Shown: piece by piece, positions 9,794 to 19,290 of the stretch
Layout of the letters: every line of letters begins with the position of its first letter
How positions within the stretch are numbered: position 1 is the stretch's first letter
Source: Paracoccaceae bacterium
GTDB taxonomy: Bacteria > Pseudomonadota > Alphaproteobacteria > Rhodobacterales > Rhodobacteraceae
DNA: 64,000 nt
Reading direction: 5' to 3'
Assembly (NCBI GenBank): GCA_021775315.1
Contig: JAJFIC010000066.1
Location: 1-64,000 of the forward strand
Program-made: the position numbers and the translations under genes
The notes under the pieces: model-generated
Seen by the model: only the letters and a program-made list of their open reading frames with translations
Databases searched by the model: none
What the model was told of the DNA's origin: nothing

Positions 9794-10546
9794 TCAGCGC
9801 CCGCCGCCGATATCCACCGAGGTCGAGGTGATATAGGACGCTTTGTCGGACATTAGGTAAAGGATGGTATCGGCAACTTCTTGCGGGGTTCCGGCGCGTT
9901 TTAATGGCAGTTGGTTTGACAAGGCCTCGACCCGGTTTGGCTGGCCGCCTTTGGCATGAATTTCCGTTTCGATAACGCCAGGACGCACGCCCACAACGCG
10001 CACGTTTTCTGCGGCCATTTCGTCGCCCATGCCCTTGGTCAGCACGTCAACCGCGCCTTTGGAGGCGGCATAATCCACATATTGCCCGGCTGAACCTAGT
10101 CTGGCGGCGACTGATGAAACATTAACAATGACGCCGCCGGCGCCGCCAAACCGATCAGCCATGCGCATGGCCGCTTGTTTGGAGCATAAAAATGGGCCGA
10201 TGGTATTTACGTCAAACATCCGGCGCAGGCGGGAATGCGACATGTCCTCGACCCGTTCGGGATCGTCAACGATGCCTGCATTATTGACCAGCGCGCCAAG
10301 CTCTTCAAACTCTTCATCAAACCGGTCAAACATGTGTTCAACGTCAAGCGGGTTTGCCACATCGGCCTGAATAACAACGGCTTTGCGGCCCAAGGCGCGC
10401 ACGTCAGCCGCGGTTTTTTCGGCACCCGCAAGGTCAGAATTATAGCCGATCGCCACGTCATAGCCTGCCTCGGCAGCAGCCACGGCTGTTGCCGCGCCGA
10501 TGCCGGCACTTGCGCCGGTAATCAGAACAGTTTTGGGCGTTCGCAT
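9794..10546 (-). CDS. Short-chain dehydrogenase/reductase (SDR)
   Basis: A classical NAD(P)-dependent oxidoreductase of about 250 residues. It has the nucleotide-binding TGASAGIG motif (residues 10-17), NNAG (about 88-91), the catalytic Ser in VNVSSVAAR and the Y-x3-K pair YAASK (Tyr159, Lys163). The sequence resembles the glucose-1-dehydrogenase/3-oxoacyl-ACP-reductase-like branch, but the substrate cannot be predicted. The start MRTPKTVLITG at 10546 leaves a minimal leader before the first beta strand; the ATG at 10579 is less likely. It follows the cupin gene by 54 bp and may form an operon with it. Confidence 0.88.
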   Translation of the reverse strand: MRTPKTVLITGASAGIGAATAVAAAEAGYDVAIGYNSDLAGAEKTAADVRALGRKAVVIQADVANPLDVEHMFDRFDEEFEELGALVNNAGIVDDPERVEDMSHSRLRRMFDVNTIGPFLCSKQAAMRMADRFGGAGGVIVNVSSVAARLGSAGQYVDYAASKGAVDVLTKGMGDEMAAENVRVVGVRPGVIETEIHAKGGQPNRVEALSNQLPLKRAGTPQEVADTILYLMSDKASYITSTSVDIGGGR

Positions 10547-10600
10547 TTCTGCCCCCACAGAATTCACAATCAAAGCCACAGGGGCTCGAATCCCGTAACG

Positions 10601-11197
10601 TTAACCCTTAAGCGTGTACTGCTCAATCGCAATATCACCTGACCAACGCCATGCGGCCAAAAGTGCGTTTTCTGAGGTACGGTCGGAATGTGAGGTCATT
10701 GAAGGATGGTGGATCATTTCGCCCACATTTCTTTCGGTTTCAGGGCCGTCTGCGGCGCGCCAGAAAGCGCTGCCGCTAAGGATGACAAAAGTTTCCTCGG
10801 CGGCGTGTACGCGGGTGGGATAGTCAAGTTGTGGGGCCTGAACCCACAGGCCAACGCGCAAAGCGGGATCAAAAATCAGGCCGTCGGGGCCGACCAATTC
10901 CGTCTGCATCATGCCGCTGGCAATGCTGTCGCGGATACGCCCGCCAAGGTCGCTGAATTGCCACACCAACCAGGGTGCAGCAGCGCGGATCAGCGACGAT
11001 AATGGATGTGGGTCGTTTTCCAATAGCGCGTGCAGTTGCGCATCAAGCGGGCCGGGTTGGGCTTTTTGCAACCCCTTGGTACGGGCCGCAGCCTGCAACA
11101 AAGCACGGCCAGCCTGATCGCCGCCTGCGCGGTTTTCAGCAGCGTACAGACCGGCGAGAGCGGTCAGAAGTGTAGACAGGGGGCTGGCGTGTCGCAT
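10601..11197 (-). CDS. DMSP-lyase-family cupin (divergent)
   Basis: A 198-residue protein with a helical N-terminal half and a C-terminal single-domain cupin. The cupin part (residues 115-190: VGLWVQAPQLDYP, HAAEETFVILSG, SAFWRAADGP, HHPSMTSHSDRT, LLAAWRWSGDI) has the layout of the DddQ-type dimethylsulfoniopropionate lyases, which cleave DMSP to DMS and acrylate in marine Roseobacters. Here only His131 remains before Glu134/135, with Arg129 where I expect another His, and Phe137 where a Tyr is usual. Metal binding and lyase activity are therefore uncertain. No other DMSP genes flank it. Family assignment is fairly firm; activity is not. Confidence 0.65.
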   Translation of the reverse strand: MRHASPLSTLLTALAGLYAAENRAGGDQAGRALLQAAARTKGLQKAQPGPLDAQLHALLENDPHPLSSLIRAAAPWLVWQFSDLGGRIRDSIASGMMQTELVGPDGLIFDPALRVGLWVQAPQLDYPTRVHAAEETFVILSGSAFWRAADGPETERNVGEMIHHPSMTSHSDRTSENALLAAWRWSGDIAIEQYTLKG

Positions 11198-11306
11198 GGC
11201 GCATCTTCGATCTGGGTTTTTCCAGATGTTGCGACCTGCGTGCCGGTTTTCTGTTCTGTTTCAGACTTGCCCCGGAAAAATTCCGTCGCAATCAGGAAAC
11301 CGGCGA

Positions 11307-13874
11307 CTATGCTTTCAGGATTCGTTCGACCATTTCTGCGGTGTCAGTGGATAGGCCCTTGGTTGCGATTATACGTTCAAGTTGCGCTTGCATCAGGGCT
11401 TGTCGGTCCGTGTCGAACCGTCGCCATGTGTCAAAGGCCGAGGACATGCGGGCTGTGGTTTGCGGGTTCAAAGGATCAAGACGCAGCAACCAATCCGTGA
11501 AAAAGACATAACCTGCGCCAGATGCCGCGTGAAACCCTGCCGGGTTCATCATCGCGAAACCTGCGATCAGGGCGCGGAAACGGTTGGGGTTTTTCCAGTC
11601 GAAATCGGCGTGTTCAGATAAGGCACGGGCGGTGGCGACGGCATCTGTTGGCTGGGCAAGGCTGGCCTGTAGGGTGAACCATTTGTCGATCACCAGCGGG
11701 TTGGCCTGCCATTGTTGGTAGAACTCTGCTGTTTGGGTTTGGGCCTTTCCGGCGCGCATCAGGCAGGAAAGTGCGGCAAGTTGTTCGGTCATATTATTGG
11801 CTGAGGCGAATTGCGCCCGCGCCGCAGCGCCGTCATCAACCAGCGTTAGCAGTGTTAGTGCTGCGGAGCGCAGTGCGCGTTTGCCCGCAGGTCCCGCGTC
11901 GGGGGTGTAGGCGCCATCAACCGCCATGTCGTTGTAAAGACGCGGCAAATCATCGCCCATATTTTCAGCAATAGCATGGTTCAGCTTGCCTCGGGCCGCG
12001 TGGATTGCCACAGGGTCAACCGGGCTGCCGGTTTGGAACACGGCTTGTGCGATTTCATCTTCCGTCGGCAGCGCCAGCGTCAGCGCGCGAAAGGCCGGGT
12101 CGAGATTTTCGTCAAGTGCGACGGTTTTCAGCGCTTGCGGCAGTTGCGAACCGGGCTTTTTGCCGCTTGTGACCATGTTGGTCAGGATGTCGGTGGCAAG
12201 TGTGTTGCCGGCCTCCCACTTGTTGAACGGGTCTGTGTCATGGGCGAGCTGAAATCCAAGCGCGTCTGCGGATTGATCGCGCGCAAGGATGACAGGTGCG
12301 GAAAACCCACGCAGGATCGACGCCACGGGTCGGGCAGGCAGGTCGCTGAAGTGAAAGCTTTGGGTCCGCTCGGTCATTTCCAAAATTTCAGTCGGCAGAA
12401 TTTCATCGCCATTCGGGTTCAATAGCCCAAGCGCAATCGGGATGACCATTGGGGACTTGTCTTGCTGGCCGGGGGTGTCGGGGACTTCCTGACGGAATGT
12501 CAGGGTGAACGTGCCGTCCTGCCACTCCTCGGCAACCGACAGGCGCGGCGTGCCTGCCTGACTGTACCAAAGCCGGAACTGCGTCAGGTCGCGCCCCGTG
12601 CTGTCGGTGAACACCTTTAGCCAATCGTCAATGGTGCAGGCCTGCCCGTCGTGGCGATCAAAATACAGATCAAGCGCTTTTCGATACTGTTCCGGCCCGA
12701 CCAAAGCGCGCAACATACCGATCACCTCGGCGCCTTTTTCGTAAATGGTTGCGGTGTAGAAGTTGTTGATTTCCTTGTACTCAGCCGGTTGAACCGGGTG
12801 TGCCAGCGGGCCTGCATCTTCGCGGAACTGGCGCGCGCGCAATTGCTGGACCTCGGTGATGCGTTTTACGGCGTGGCTGCGTTGATCGCCTGAAAATATC
12901 TGGTCGCGAAAGACGGTCAGCCCTTCTTTCAGCGACAGCTGGAACCAGTCACGGCAGGTGATGCGGTTGCCGGTCCAGTTGTGGAAATATTCATGCGCGA
13001 TGATGCCCTCGATCAGCTCAAAATCACGATCAGTCGCGGTTTCAGGGCTGGCCAGAACGTATTTTGAGTTGAAGATGTTCAGCCCTTTGTTTTCCATTGC
13101 CCCCATGTTGAAATCATCCACGGCCACGATCTGGAACAAATCAAGGTCGTATTCGCGGCCATATTCGGTTTCATCCCACCGCATGGAGCGTTTCAGGCTG
13201 TCCATGGCGTAGCCGCATTTGTCTTCATCGCCGGGGCGCACCCAGACTTTCAGGTCGACCTTGCGACCTGACGCAGTGGTGAAACTGTCGCCGTGGCTGA
13301 CCAGATCCCCGGCCACCAAAGCAAACAGATAGGCCGGTTTTGGCCACGGGTCATGCCATTCGGACCAGCCAGTGCCTTGCTGGGTCGGGTTGCCATTTGA
13401 CAGCAAAACGCCCGGGCTGCCTTCGATCCTGACGGTGAAGGTTGCCATCACGTCCGGGCGGTCAGGGTAGTAGGTGATCTTGCGAAACCCCTCGGCCTCG
13501 CATTGGGTGCAATACATGCCCTTGGACATGTACAACCCGTTAAGTGAACTGTTGGCGGCGGGGTCAATTTCAACCTCAGCCGCAAAGTTGAAGCTGTTCG
13601 GCAGGTTTTCGCTTTTGACGGTCAGCAGATCAGGCGTCAGGTGATAACCGTTATCAATCAGGGGCACGTCATTGATGCTGGCGGAATGCAGTTTCAATTG
13701 CTCACCGTTCAACACCAGATCGCCATCGCTTGCGGCATCGGGATTGCGGCGAAACTGAATGCGCGATGTCACCCGTGTGGCGTTTGGCGACAGGCGAAAG
13801 GTCAGGTGGACGTCATCAATCAGGAATGCAGGCGGGGAGTAGTCGGCCAAGCGGATGGTGGCGGCGGCTGTCAT
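11307..13874 (-). CDS. pepN: Aminopeptidase N (M1 family)
   Basis: A large cytosolic zinc aminopeptidase that trims N-terminal residues from peptides. From the chosen start it has about 855 residues, the usual PepN size. Seen in order: N-terminal beta domain, the substrate-recognition motif GAMEN (residues 258-262), the zinc-binding HEYFHNWTGNR (294-304) with the third ligand Glu downstream (SLKEGLTVFRD), and a C-terminal helical domain. The start at 13874 (MTAAATIRLADY) has GGAG six bases upstream; the in-frame ATG at 13889 has no such site and the long frame from 14057 would overlap the glcB promoter. It is divergent from glcB. Confidence 0.95.
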   Translation of the reverse strand: MTAAATIRLADYSPPAFLIDDVHLTFRLSPNATRVTSRIQFRRNPDAASDGDLVLNGEQLKLHSASINDVPLIDNGYHLTPDLLTVKSENLPNSFNFAAEVEIDPAANSSLNGLYMSKGMYCTQCEAEGFRKITYYPDRPDVMATFTVRIEGSPGVLLSNGNPTQQGTGWSEWHDPWPKPAYLFALVAGDLVSHGDSFTTASGRKVDLKVWVRPGDEDKCGYAMDSLKRSMRWDETEYGREYDLDLFQIVAVDDFNMGAMENKGLNIFNSKYVLASPETATDRDFELIEGIIAHEYFHNWTGNRITCRDWFQLSLKEGLTVFRDQIFSGDQRSHAVKRITEVQQLRARQFREDAGPLAHPVQPAEYKEINNFYTATIYEKGAEVIGMLRALVGPEQYRKALDLYFDRHDGQACTIDDWLKVFTDSTGRDLTQFRLWYSQAGTPRLSVAEEWQDGTFTLTFRQEVPDTPGQQDKSPMVIPIALGLLNPNGDEILPTEILEMTERTQSFHFSDLPARPVASILRGFSAPVILARDQSADALGFQLAHDTDPFNKWEAGNTLATDILTNMVTSGKKPGSQLPQALKTVALDENLDPAFRALTLALPTEDEIAQAVFQTGSPVDPVAIHAARGKLNHAIAENMGDDLPRLYNDMAVDGAYTPDAGPAGKRALRSAALTLLTLVDDGAAARAQFASANNMTEQLAALSCLMRAGKAQTQTAEFYQQWQANPLVIDKWFTLQASLAQPTDAVATARALSEHADFDWKNPNRFRALIAGFAMMNPAGFHAASGAGYVFFTDWLLRLDPLNPQTTARMSSAFDTWRRFDTDRQALMQAQLERIIATKGLSTDTAEMVERILKA

Positions 13875-14096
13875 TTCATTCTCCGTCATTATTGGCGCGG
13901 GTCCCGGCGGCTGATGTCGTATCAGGTCCAAGGCAAATTCAGCGGCAAGCCTAGCCATCTGCGGCGGCGGGGCAAGGGCGGAAACGGCAATTCTGTGCGC
14001 ATGTAGAAATCTCTTGGAATACCGTTGTGTACGCACGGTGTTTCCGATAGGAAACAAAAGCTACAGACAGGAAACCGCAGCACCACGAGGCATATT

Positions 14097-16208
14097 ATGG
14101 CGACAGAAGTAACGAAATCCGGCTTGAAGATTGCCCCGGAACTGGTTGATTTTATTGAACAGAAAGCCTTGCCGGGCACAGGTGTTGAGGCGTCTGTATT
14201 CTGGTCAGGATTCGCCGATCTGGTGCATGATTTCGGCCCTGAGAACCGCGAGCTTTTGCAAATCCGCGCTACGATGCAGACGCAGATAGACGATTGGCAC
14301 AAGGCGCGGCGGGGGCAGCCCCATGACGCGGCGGCCTATCGGGCGTTTCTGGCTGACATCGGTTATCTGGTGCCAAAGGGGCCGGAATTTTCGGTTGATA
14401 CGGCCAATATTGACCCTGAAATCGCGACGATCCCCGGCCCGCAACTGGTCGTACCGGTGATGAACGCACGGTTTGCCCTGAATGCCGCCAATGCCCGTTG
14501 GGGATCGCTGTATGACGCGCTTTATGGCACCGATGCGCTGGGCGATTTACCCGCAGCGGGTGGGTATTCTGAGGCACGTGGGGCACGGGTTGTGGCCTGG
14601 GCTAAGGATTTTCTGGATCAGTCTTTCCCGTTGAAATCCGGGCCGTGGGCAGGCTTGCGCGATATTGATGCAATTGCCGGTGATTTGCAGATGGCCGAGC
14701 AGTTCGCAGGCACCACATCAGATGGTGTCATCCTGAAAAACCACGGCTTGCACGTTCGGATCATCGTTGATGCCAGCAGCGCCATTGGCCAGACCGATCC
14801 GGCAGGTATTGCCGACATGCGCATCGAAAGCGCGCTGTCTGCGATCATGGATTGCGAAGACAGCGTTGCCGCGGTTGATGCCGAAGACAAGGTATTGGCC
14901 TACACCAACTGGCTGGGTCTGATGAAAGGTGATCTGGTTGAAAATGTCAGCAAAGGTGGCAAGACATTTCGGCGAAAACTTGAACCTGATCTGACATATA
15001 CGGACCCCAATGGTGCCAGCCAAATCCTGAAGGGCCGGTCCCTGATGTTGGTGCGCAATGTTGGCCATCTGATGACCAACCCTGCCGTGGTTGACAAGGA
15101 TGGGTTTGAGGTTGGTGAAGGCCTGATGGACGCGCTGGTGACCACGCTGTGTGCCATGCATGATCTGGCGCGTGAGGGTGGCAATTCGATCGCTGGCTCG
15201 GTCTACGTCGTTAAACCCAAAATGCACGGCCCGGATGAGGTCGCTTTTGCAGATCGGGTTTTCAGCCGGGTGGAAACGCTGCTGGGCTTGCCACAATATA
15301 CCGTAAAGCTTGGCATTATGGATGAAGAGCGGCGCACGACACTGAACCTCGGTGAATGTATTCGGGCCGCAAAGCATCGTGTCGCGTTTATCAATACTGG
15401 CTTTTTGGATCGCACTGGTGATGAAATTCACACCTCGATGGAAGCCGGGCCAATGATCCGCAAGGGTGATATGAAAGCGACCGCATGGATTGCGGCTTAC
15501 GAGGATAATAATGTCGACGTTGGGTTGGCTTGCGGGCTGGCTGGCAAGGCGCAAATCGGCAAGGGGATGTGGGCCATGCCCGACCTGATGGCCGATATGC
15601 TGGTGGCCAAAATCGGTCATCCGATGGCGGGGGCGAATTGCGCCTGGGTACCCAGCCCGACGGCCGCTACCTTGCACGCAACGCATTACCACAAGGTCGA
15701 CGTACTGGCACGGCAAGCCGAGATTGCGAGCAGCGGCGCACGTGCGGAACTGGCCGATTTGCTGAGCATCCCCGTGGCCGAGGGGCATAATTGGTCGGTG
15801 CCCGAGATTGTCGCAGAGCTGGAAAATAACGCACAAGGTATCCTTGGTTATGTGGTGCGCTGGGTGGATCAGGGCGTTGGTTGTTCCAAAGTGCCGGACA
15901 TTCATGATATTGGTCTGATGGAAGACCGCGCGACCTGTCGCATTTCATCGCAACATATGGCGAACTGGCTGCATCACGGCGTTGTTTCGGAAAAGCTGGT
16001 GCTTGAAGTTATGCACCGGATGGCGATTGTGGTTGATGAGCAGAATGCGGGTGATGCGGCTTACAGGCCGATGGCACCGGATTATGATGGTGTGGCTTTC
16101 AAGGCGGCGTGTGATCTTGTCTTTGATGGTGTTGCCCAGCCGTCGGGCTATACTGAACCGGTGCTGCATCGACGCAGACTGGAATTAAAGGAGCAGATGA
16201 ATGGCTGA
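14097..16208 (+). CDS. glcB: Malate synthase G
   Basis: Malate synthase G condenses glyoxylate with acetyl-CoA to malate in the glyoxylate/glycolate pathway. The 703-residue protein fits isoform G. Motifs include the large inserted beta domain after residue 130, [17 protein letters not shown] with catalytic acidic residues, the segment [16 protein letters not shown], and [13 protein letters not shown] near the CoA site. The ATG at 14097 has GAGG seven bases before it. The last eight bases (ATGGCTGA) are shared with the next gene, a GlcG-like protein, so the two are co-translated and likely serve glycolate/glyoxylate use. Confidence 0.97.
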   Translation: MATEVTKSGLKIAPELVDFIEQKALPGTGVEASVFWSGFADLVHDFGPENRELLQIRATMQTQIDDWHKARRGQPHDAAAYRAFLADIGYLVPKGPEFSVDTANIDPEIATIPGPQLVVPVMNARFALNAANARWGSLYDALYGTDALGDLPAAGGYSEARGARVVAWAKDFLDQSFPLKSGPWAGLRDIDAIAGDLQMAEQFAGTTSDGVILKNHGLHVRIIVDASSAIGQTDPAGIADMRIESALSAIMDCEDSVAAVDAEDKVLAYTNWLGLMKGDLVENVSKGGKTFRRKLEPDLTYTDPNGASQILKGRSLMLVRNVGHLMTNPAVVDKDGFEVGEGLMDALVTTLCAMHDLAREGGNSIAGSVYVVKPKMHGPDEVAFADRVFSRVETLLGLPQYTVKLGIMDEERRTTLNLGECIRAAKHRVAFINTGFLDRTGDEIHTSMEAGPMIRKGDMKATAWIAAYEDNNVDVGLACGLAGKAQIGKGMWAMPDLMADMLVAKIGHPMAGANCAWVPSPTAATLHATHYHKVDVLARQAEIASSGARAELADLLSIPVAEGHNWSVPEIVAELENNAQGILGYVVRWVDQGVGCSKVPDIHDIGLMEDRATCRISSQHMANWLHHGVVSEKLVLEVMHRMAIVVDEQNAGDAAYRPMAPDYDGVAFKAACDLVFDGVAQPSGYTEPVLHRRRLELKEQMNG

Positions 16209-16629
16209 GATTTCACGCAACAAGGCCCGCGCAATCATTAGCAAAACGCTGGCCCATGGCCGCGCTGCGGAAATGAAACCACTGGCAGTTTTGGTCTTGG
16301 ACGCGGGTGGCCACCCAAAAGCATTTGAGCGCGAAGATAACGCCTCTGCCGGTCGCTTCAAGATCACCGAGGCCAAGGCCTATGGCTGTCTGATGCTGGG
16401 CATGGGCGGCACTGCGCAACGTACGCGCGCCGAAGAGCAGGGTTATTTCTTTAACGCCATAAATGGCGTGTTTGAAGGCAAGGTTCTGCCAGTGCCGGGT
16501 GGTGTGCTGGTGCGCGACAAAAACGGTGCGATCATAGGTGCGGTTGGGGTCAGCGGTGACACGTCGGAAAACGACGCGGCGGCAGCCGTCGCCGGGATCG
16601 AAGCCGCCGGATATACCGCCGAAGCGTGA
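16201..16629 (+). CDS. GlcG/HbpS-family protein (DUF336)
   Basis: A 142-residue protein of the GlcG/HbpS family (heme-binding/DUF336 fold). Seen features: [32 protein letters not shown], the [10 protein letters not shown] core and the glycine-rich end [15 protein letters not shown]. GlcG members lie in glycolate operons and their role is poorly defined; some relatives bind heme. The overlap of its start with the glcB stop supports a link to glyoxylate metabolism. No signal peptide was seen, so it is probably cytosolic. Confidence 0.85.
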   Translation: MAEISRNKARAIISKTLAHGRAAEMKPLAVLVLDAGGHPKAFEREDNASAGRFKITEAKAYGCLMLGMGGTAQRTRAEEQGYFFNAINGVFEGKVLPVPGGVLVRDKNGAIIGAVGVSGDTSENDAAAAVAGIEAAGYTAEA

Positions 16630-16738
16630 CCTGAAAACTAATGTTGATAGTTTTTGTCGGGCACAGGCTGGACCGGGTTGAATTCTTGCGGTATCTAGGG
16701 CCGTGAACAGCTTTGATTAGTGTCAGGAAAACAGTTAA

Positions 16739-17518
16739 ATGACCCGCCCTGTTGTTGGTATTATCGGCAATCTTCATTTGATCGGCGACGATTATTCCGT
16801 GCAAGGCACCGGGATTATCAATATCGACGCCGTTGCCCATGTGGCCGAGGCGCTGCCGCTGATGGTGCCCGCAGACCCCAGAGTTATCGACATCCCGACG
16901 CTGGTTGAGGCTTGTGACGGCTTTGTGTTTACCGGTGCGCGGCCCAATGTTCACCCCAGTTATTATGGCGAAGAAGAAACCGAAGCGCACGGCGCGTTTG
17001 ATCATTGCCGCGATCAACTGGTTCTGGATCTGATAACAACCTGCGTGCAGCGTGGCCAGCCGGTTTTGGGCATTTGCCGTGGCTTTCAGGAATTCAATGT
17101 GGCTTTCGGCGGCACGTTATACCCAGAGATTCGCGACCTGCCCGGACGGATGAACCACAGAATGCCGCCAGAAGGCACGATTGAAGAAAAATTCGCGCTT
17201 AGACATTCGATCAAACTAACGTCTGGCGGTGTGTTCGCCGATGTGTTTGGCAGTGATGAAGTGATGGTGAACTCGTTGCACGGTCAGGGCATCAAAGATG
17301 CGGGCGAACGGGTTGTGATTGATGGCGTTGCCCCTGATGGCACGCCTGAGGCGATCTATGTAGAAGGTGCGCCGGGCTTTTGTTTGGCGGTGCAGTGGCA
17401 TCCGGAATGGAACGCGGCCAACGATCCGGTGTCAAAACCACTATTTCAGGCATTTGGCGAGGCGTTGCGGACCTGGAAGAACGGCGCCGGATCTGTTCAG
17501 GCGGCGAAACTGGGCTGA
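16739..17518 (+). CDS. Gamma-glutamyl-gamma-aminobutyrate hydrolase family (peptidase C26)
   Basis: A 259-residue class I glutamine-amidotransferase-like hydrolase related to PuuD, which releases GABA from gamma-glutamyl-GABA in putrescine breakdown. The nucleophile elbow ILGIC-RGFQ gives Cys in VLGICRGFQEFNV, and the His-Glu of the triad is in QWHPEWNA near the C-terminus. The N-terminus (MTRPVVGIIGN) starts directly at the first beta strand, supporting the ATG at 16739. No other puu genes are adjacent, so the true substrate is open. It is convergent with the metallo-hydrolase gene. Confidence 0.85.
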   Translation: MTRPVVGIIGNLHLIGDDYSVQGTGIINIDAVAHVAEALPLMVPADPRVIDIPTLVEACDGFVFTGARPNVHPSYYGEEETEAHGAFDHCRDQLVLDLITTCVQRGQPVLGICRGFQEFNVAFGGTLYPEIRDLPGRMNHRMPPEGTIEEKFALRHSIKLTSGGVFADVFGSDEVMVNSLHGQGIKDAGERVVIDGVAPDGTPEAIYVEGAPGFCLAVQWHPEWNAANDPVSKPLFQAFGEALRTWKNGAGSVQAAKLG

Positions 17519-17564
17519 GGTCTGTCGTCACGCGCCTTTGCGCGCCGGGTCATTTGGCTGCGAT

Positions 17565-17606
17565 GCCTGCCGCCTCCGGCGGGGATATTTAGAAAAAAGA
17601 GAAGGT
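17565..17606. repeat. Intergenic hairpin plus GATATTT element, copy 3 (between convergent genes)
   Basis: The hairpin CCGCC-TCC-GGCGG (17570-17582) runs into GGGATATTTAGAAAAAAGAG (17582-17601) about 20 bp from the metallo-hydrolase stop. This is the clearest of the three copies and matches a motif I remember as frequent in Rhodobacteraceae intergenic DNA. Between two convergent genes it probably acts as a terminator for one or both. Confidence 0.6.
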
Positions 17607-17620
17607 GGGCAGGGGCGTTC

Positions 17621-18598
17621 TTAGTCTTCTGACTGCCAATTCCAAACCGCGGGAATGAAGCGGAAAGTGTCGCCGGTTCGTTGGACATGGCCGACGCCTG
17701 GGAAGGGAAAATGATAGCCGAGGATGGCGATTTTGTCGGCGGCCAGCATGTCGAGCATGCGTTTTCGGGTTTTCACCGTGGTTTCCGGATCAGCGTCACG
17801 CCGGATGACCCAGTCAGGGTGGGCGAAATCCATGAATGAATTGGTGAAACTGTCCCCAAGCGCGATCAGGCTTTGGCCTTGGCTTTCAATCCGAACGCTC
17901 ATATGCCCCGGCGTGTGACCGGGCGTGTCGATCATTGAAATCCCGGGCGCGACCTCGGTTTCATTGGCGGTTCGGGTCCAGTCCACGCCGTCAGCCCGGA
18001 TTGAGTTGACTGCGCCAAGAACGATCTGTTGTTGGTCGGGTGCAACTTGGTTGACCAGATCATCCTGCAACCAATAATCCATCTCGGTGCCGCCGATATA
18101 ATAGCTTGCCTCGGGGAATATCGCCTCGTCAAAATCGTCGCGCAGACCCCAGATATGATCGGGATGGGCATGGGTGATGGCCACATGGGTGATTTCGTCA
18201 GGGTCAACGCCCGCGGCCTCTAAATTGGCCATAAGTTTGCCGACGCTAGGCACAAAGCGACTGCCGGATCCGACATCGACCAAAACCTTGGCGTCACCGA
18301 GTTCGATCAACATATGATTTGTGTGGCGATAACTTTGTTGCGCTGGCAGAAAATGCGCGGCCAGAAAGCGGGCCACTGCGTCAGGGTCGGCATTGACGCC
18401 CAGTTCGCTGGTCGGCATGGTGAAATGACCGTCTGACACAATGGTAATCTTGGCAGCGCCCAGTGTGAACCGATGAAAGGCCGGCTGCTTGCCTGCTGGC
18501 GCGCCCAGTGCGGCCCTGAGGGGGGCGGGCAGCGCAAATGCAGGCGCGAAGGCGGCAAGTTGCAATAGGGCGCGTCGTGTGGGTTTGAACAGCGTCAT
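17621..18598 (-). CDS. Metallo-beta-lactamase-fold hydrolase with Tat-like signal
   Basis: A 325-residue exported hydrolase. The N-terminus has a twin-arginine pair followed by a hydrophobic stretch and an Ala-rich cleavage region (KPTRRALLQLAAFAPAFAL, then PAPLRAAL), suggesting Tat export. The zinc motif H-x-H-x-D-H is present as THAHPDHIWGL; further ligands are likely His in DTPGHTPGHMS, Asp in LIALGDS and the late His in ILGYHFPFPG. Such proteins include lactonases and related enzymes; the substrate is unknown. It is monocistronic and convergent with the C26 hydrolase gene. Confidence 0.85.
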   Translation of the reverse strand: MTLFKPTRRALLQLAAFAPAFALPAPLRAALGAPAGKQPAFHRFTLGAAKITIVSDGHFTMPTSELGVNADPDAVARFLAAHFLPAQQSYRHTNHMLIELGDAKVLVDVGSGSRFVPSVGKLMANLEAAGVDPDEITHVAITHAHPDHIWGLRDDFDEAIFPEASYYIGGTEMDYWLQDDLVNQVAPDQQQIVLGAVNSIRADGVDWTRTANETEVAPGISMIDTPGHTPGHMSVRIESQGQSLIALGDSFTNSFMDFAHPDWVIRRDADPETTVKTRKRMLDMLAADKIAILGYHFPFPGVGHVQRTGDTFRFIPAVWNWQSED

Positions 18599-19290
18599 GG
18601 CAAGGCTCCGAAATCAGGTTCGGACATTATATTCCACTATTTGAATTTAAGAAAGCCTTTTGGCCGCTGGATCGCGCGATAAGGATCACCTATATCGGGC
18701 CGGACCAGGGCACAGAGCAAAATCGGGCCCGGCTGCGGCTTACCTTCACCCACGATAAATTTGGCCTCGACTCCTCAACGACGCAGAAAAGAGGTTGTTT
18801 TTTGTTCGTGGATTCAGGATCAAACATGCCTCAGGGTGCATGACTTCATGCCCAAGGATTCTTGGCCTCAATGATAAATTGATAACGCCTCTTTCCAGCG
18901 TTCCTTCGACGATTAGTGTGGCAAGCAAATCAAAAATCTGACCCTAGGGCGGGCGGAAATGCGGCGAAGCAGGATACTGGTCGCTGGAAGAACAATAGGG
19001 CTGAAAATTCCATCTAGCGTTTCGACGAAGAGAGCGAATTATGCTGCGCATTCGCCGAATGGGAAGTTTGCAGAAATTCGTCTCTATCAATACTGGGGTT
19101 TTAAGACGGATAACGGGTTGAAAGTAAGGGAGAGTTCGTGCGGTCATTTCGGAATTTAACCACGACCATAAAATTGATCTGGGTCAAAGCAAGTTACCGG
19201 AATTACTATAGTTTCTCCAAGTGTTCCTGTGCGGAAGTCTTGCACTACATGTGCCAGACAAAGCTTGGAACGTGAAAGCGGAGGCTTTAG
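18599..19290. other. Non-coding junction before the anaerobic gene block
   Basis: About 690 bases without a convincing gene. It looks richer in A+T and less codon-like than the DNA to its left. Short open frames on both strands show no recognisable family. The useful signals are the FNR-type palindrome at 19174-19187 and a TATAGT hexamer at 19207-19212, near the start of the nfnA gene. This stretch is the left edge of the anaerobic block. Confidence 0.5.
19174..19187 (+). promoter_or_regulatory. FNR/ANR-type operator upstream of nfnA
   Basis: TTGATCTGGGTCAA matches the FNR consensus TTGAT-N4-ATCAA at nine of ten fixed positions. A possible -10 hexamer, TATAGT, begins 20 bases after it, a little closer than the ideal class II spacing. 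The nfnA start codon lies 103 bases downstream. Anaerobic activation of the nfnAB-korAB operon is inferred. Confidence 0.65.

Noticed and set aside
14718-15905. Minus-strand frame of 395 codons opposite glcB
   Set aside because: Malate synthase G covers the whole interval; the antisense protein shows His/Gln-rich shadow composition.
18599-19173. Short open frames on both strands as genes
   Set aside because: None has a ribosome site with a recognisable protein; composition and stops look non-coding.
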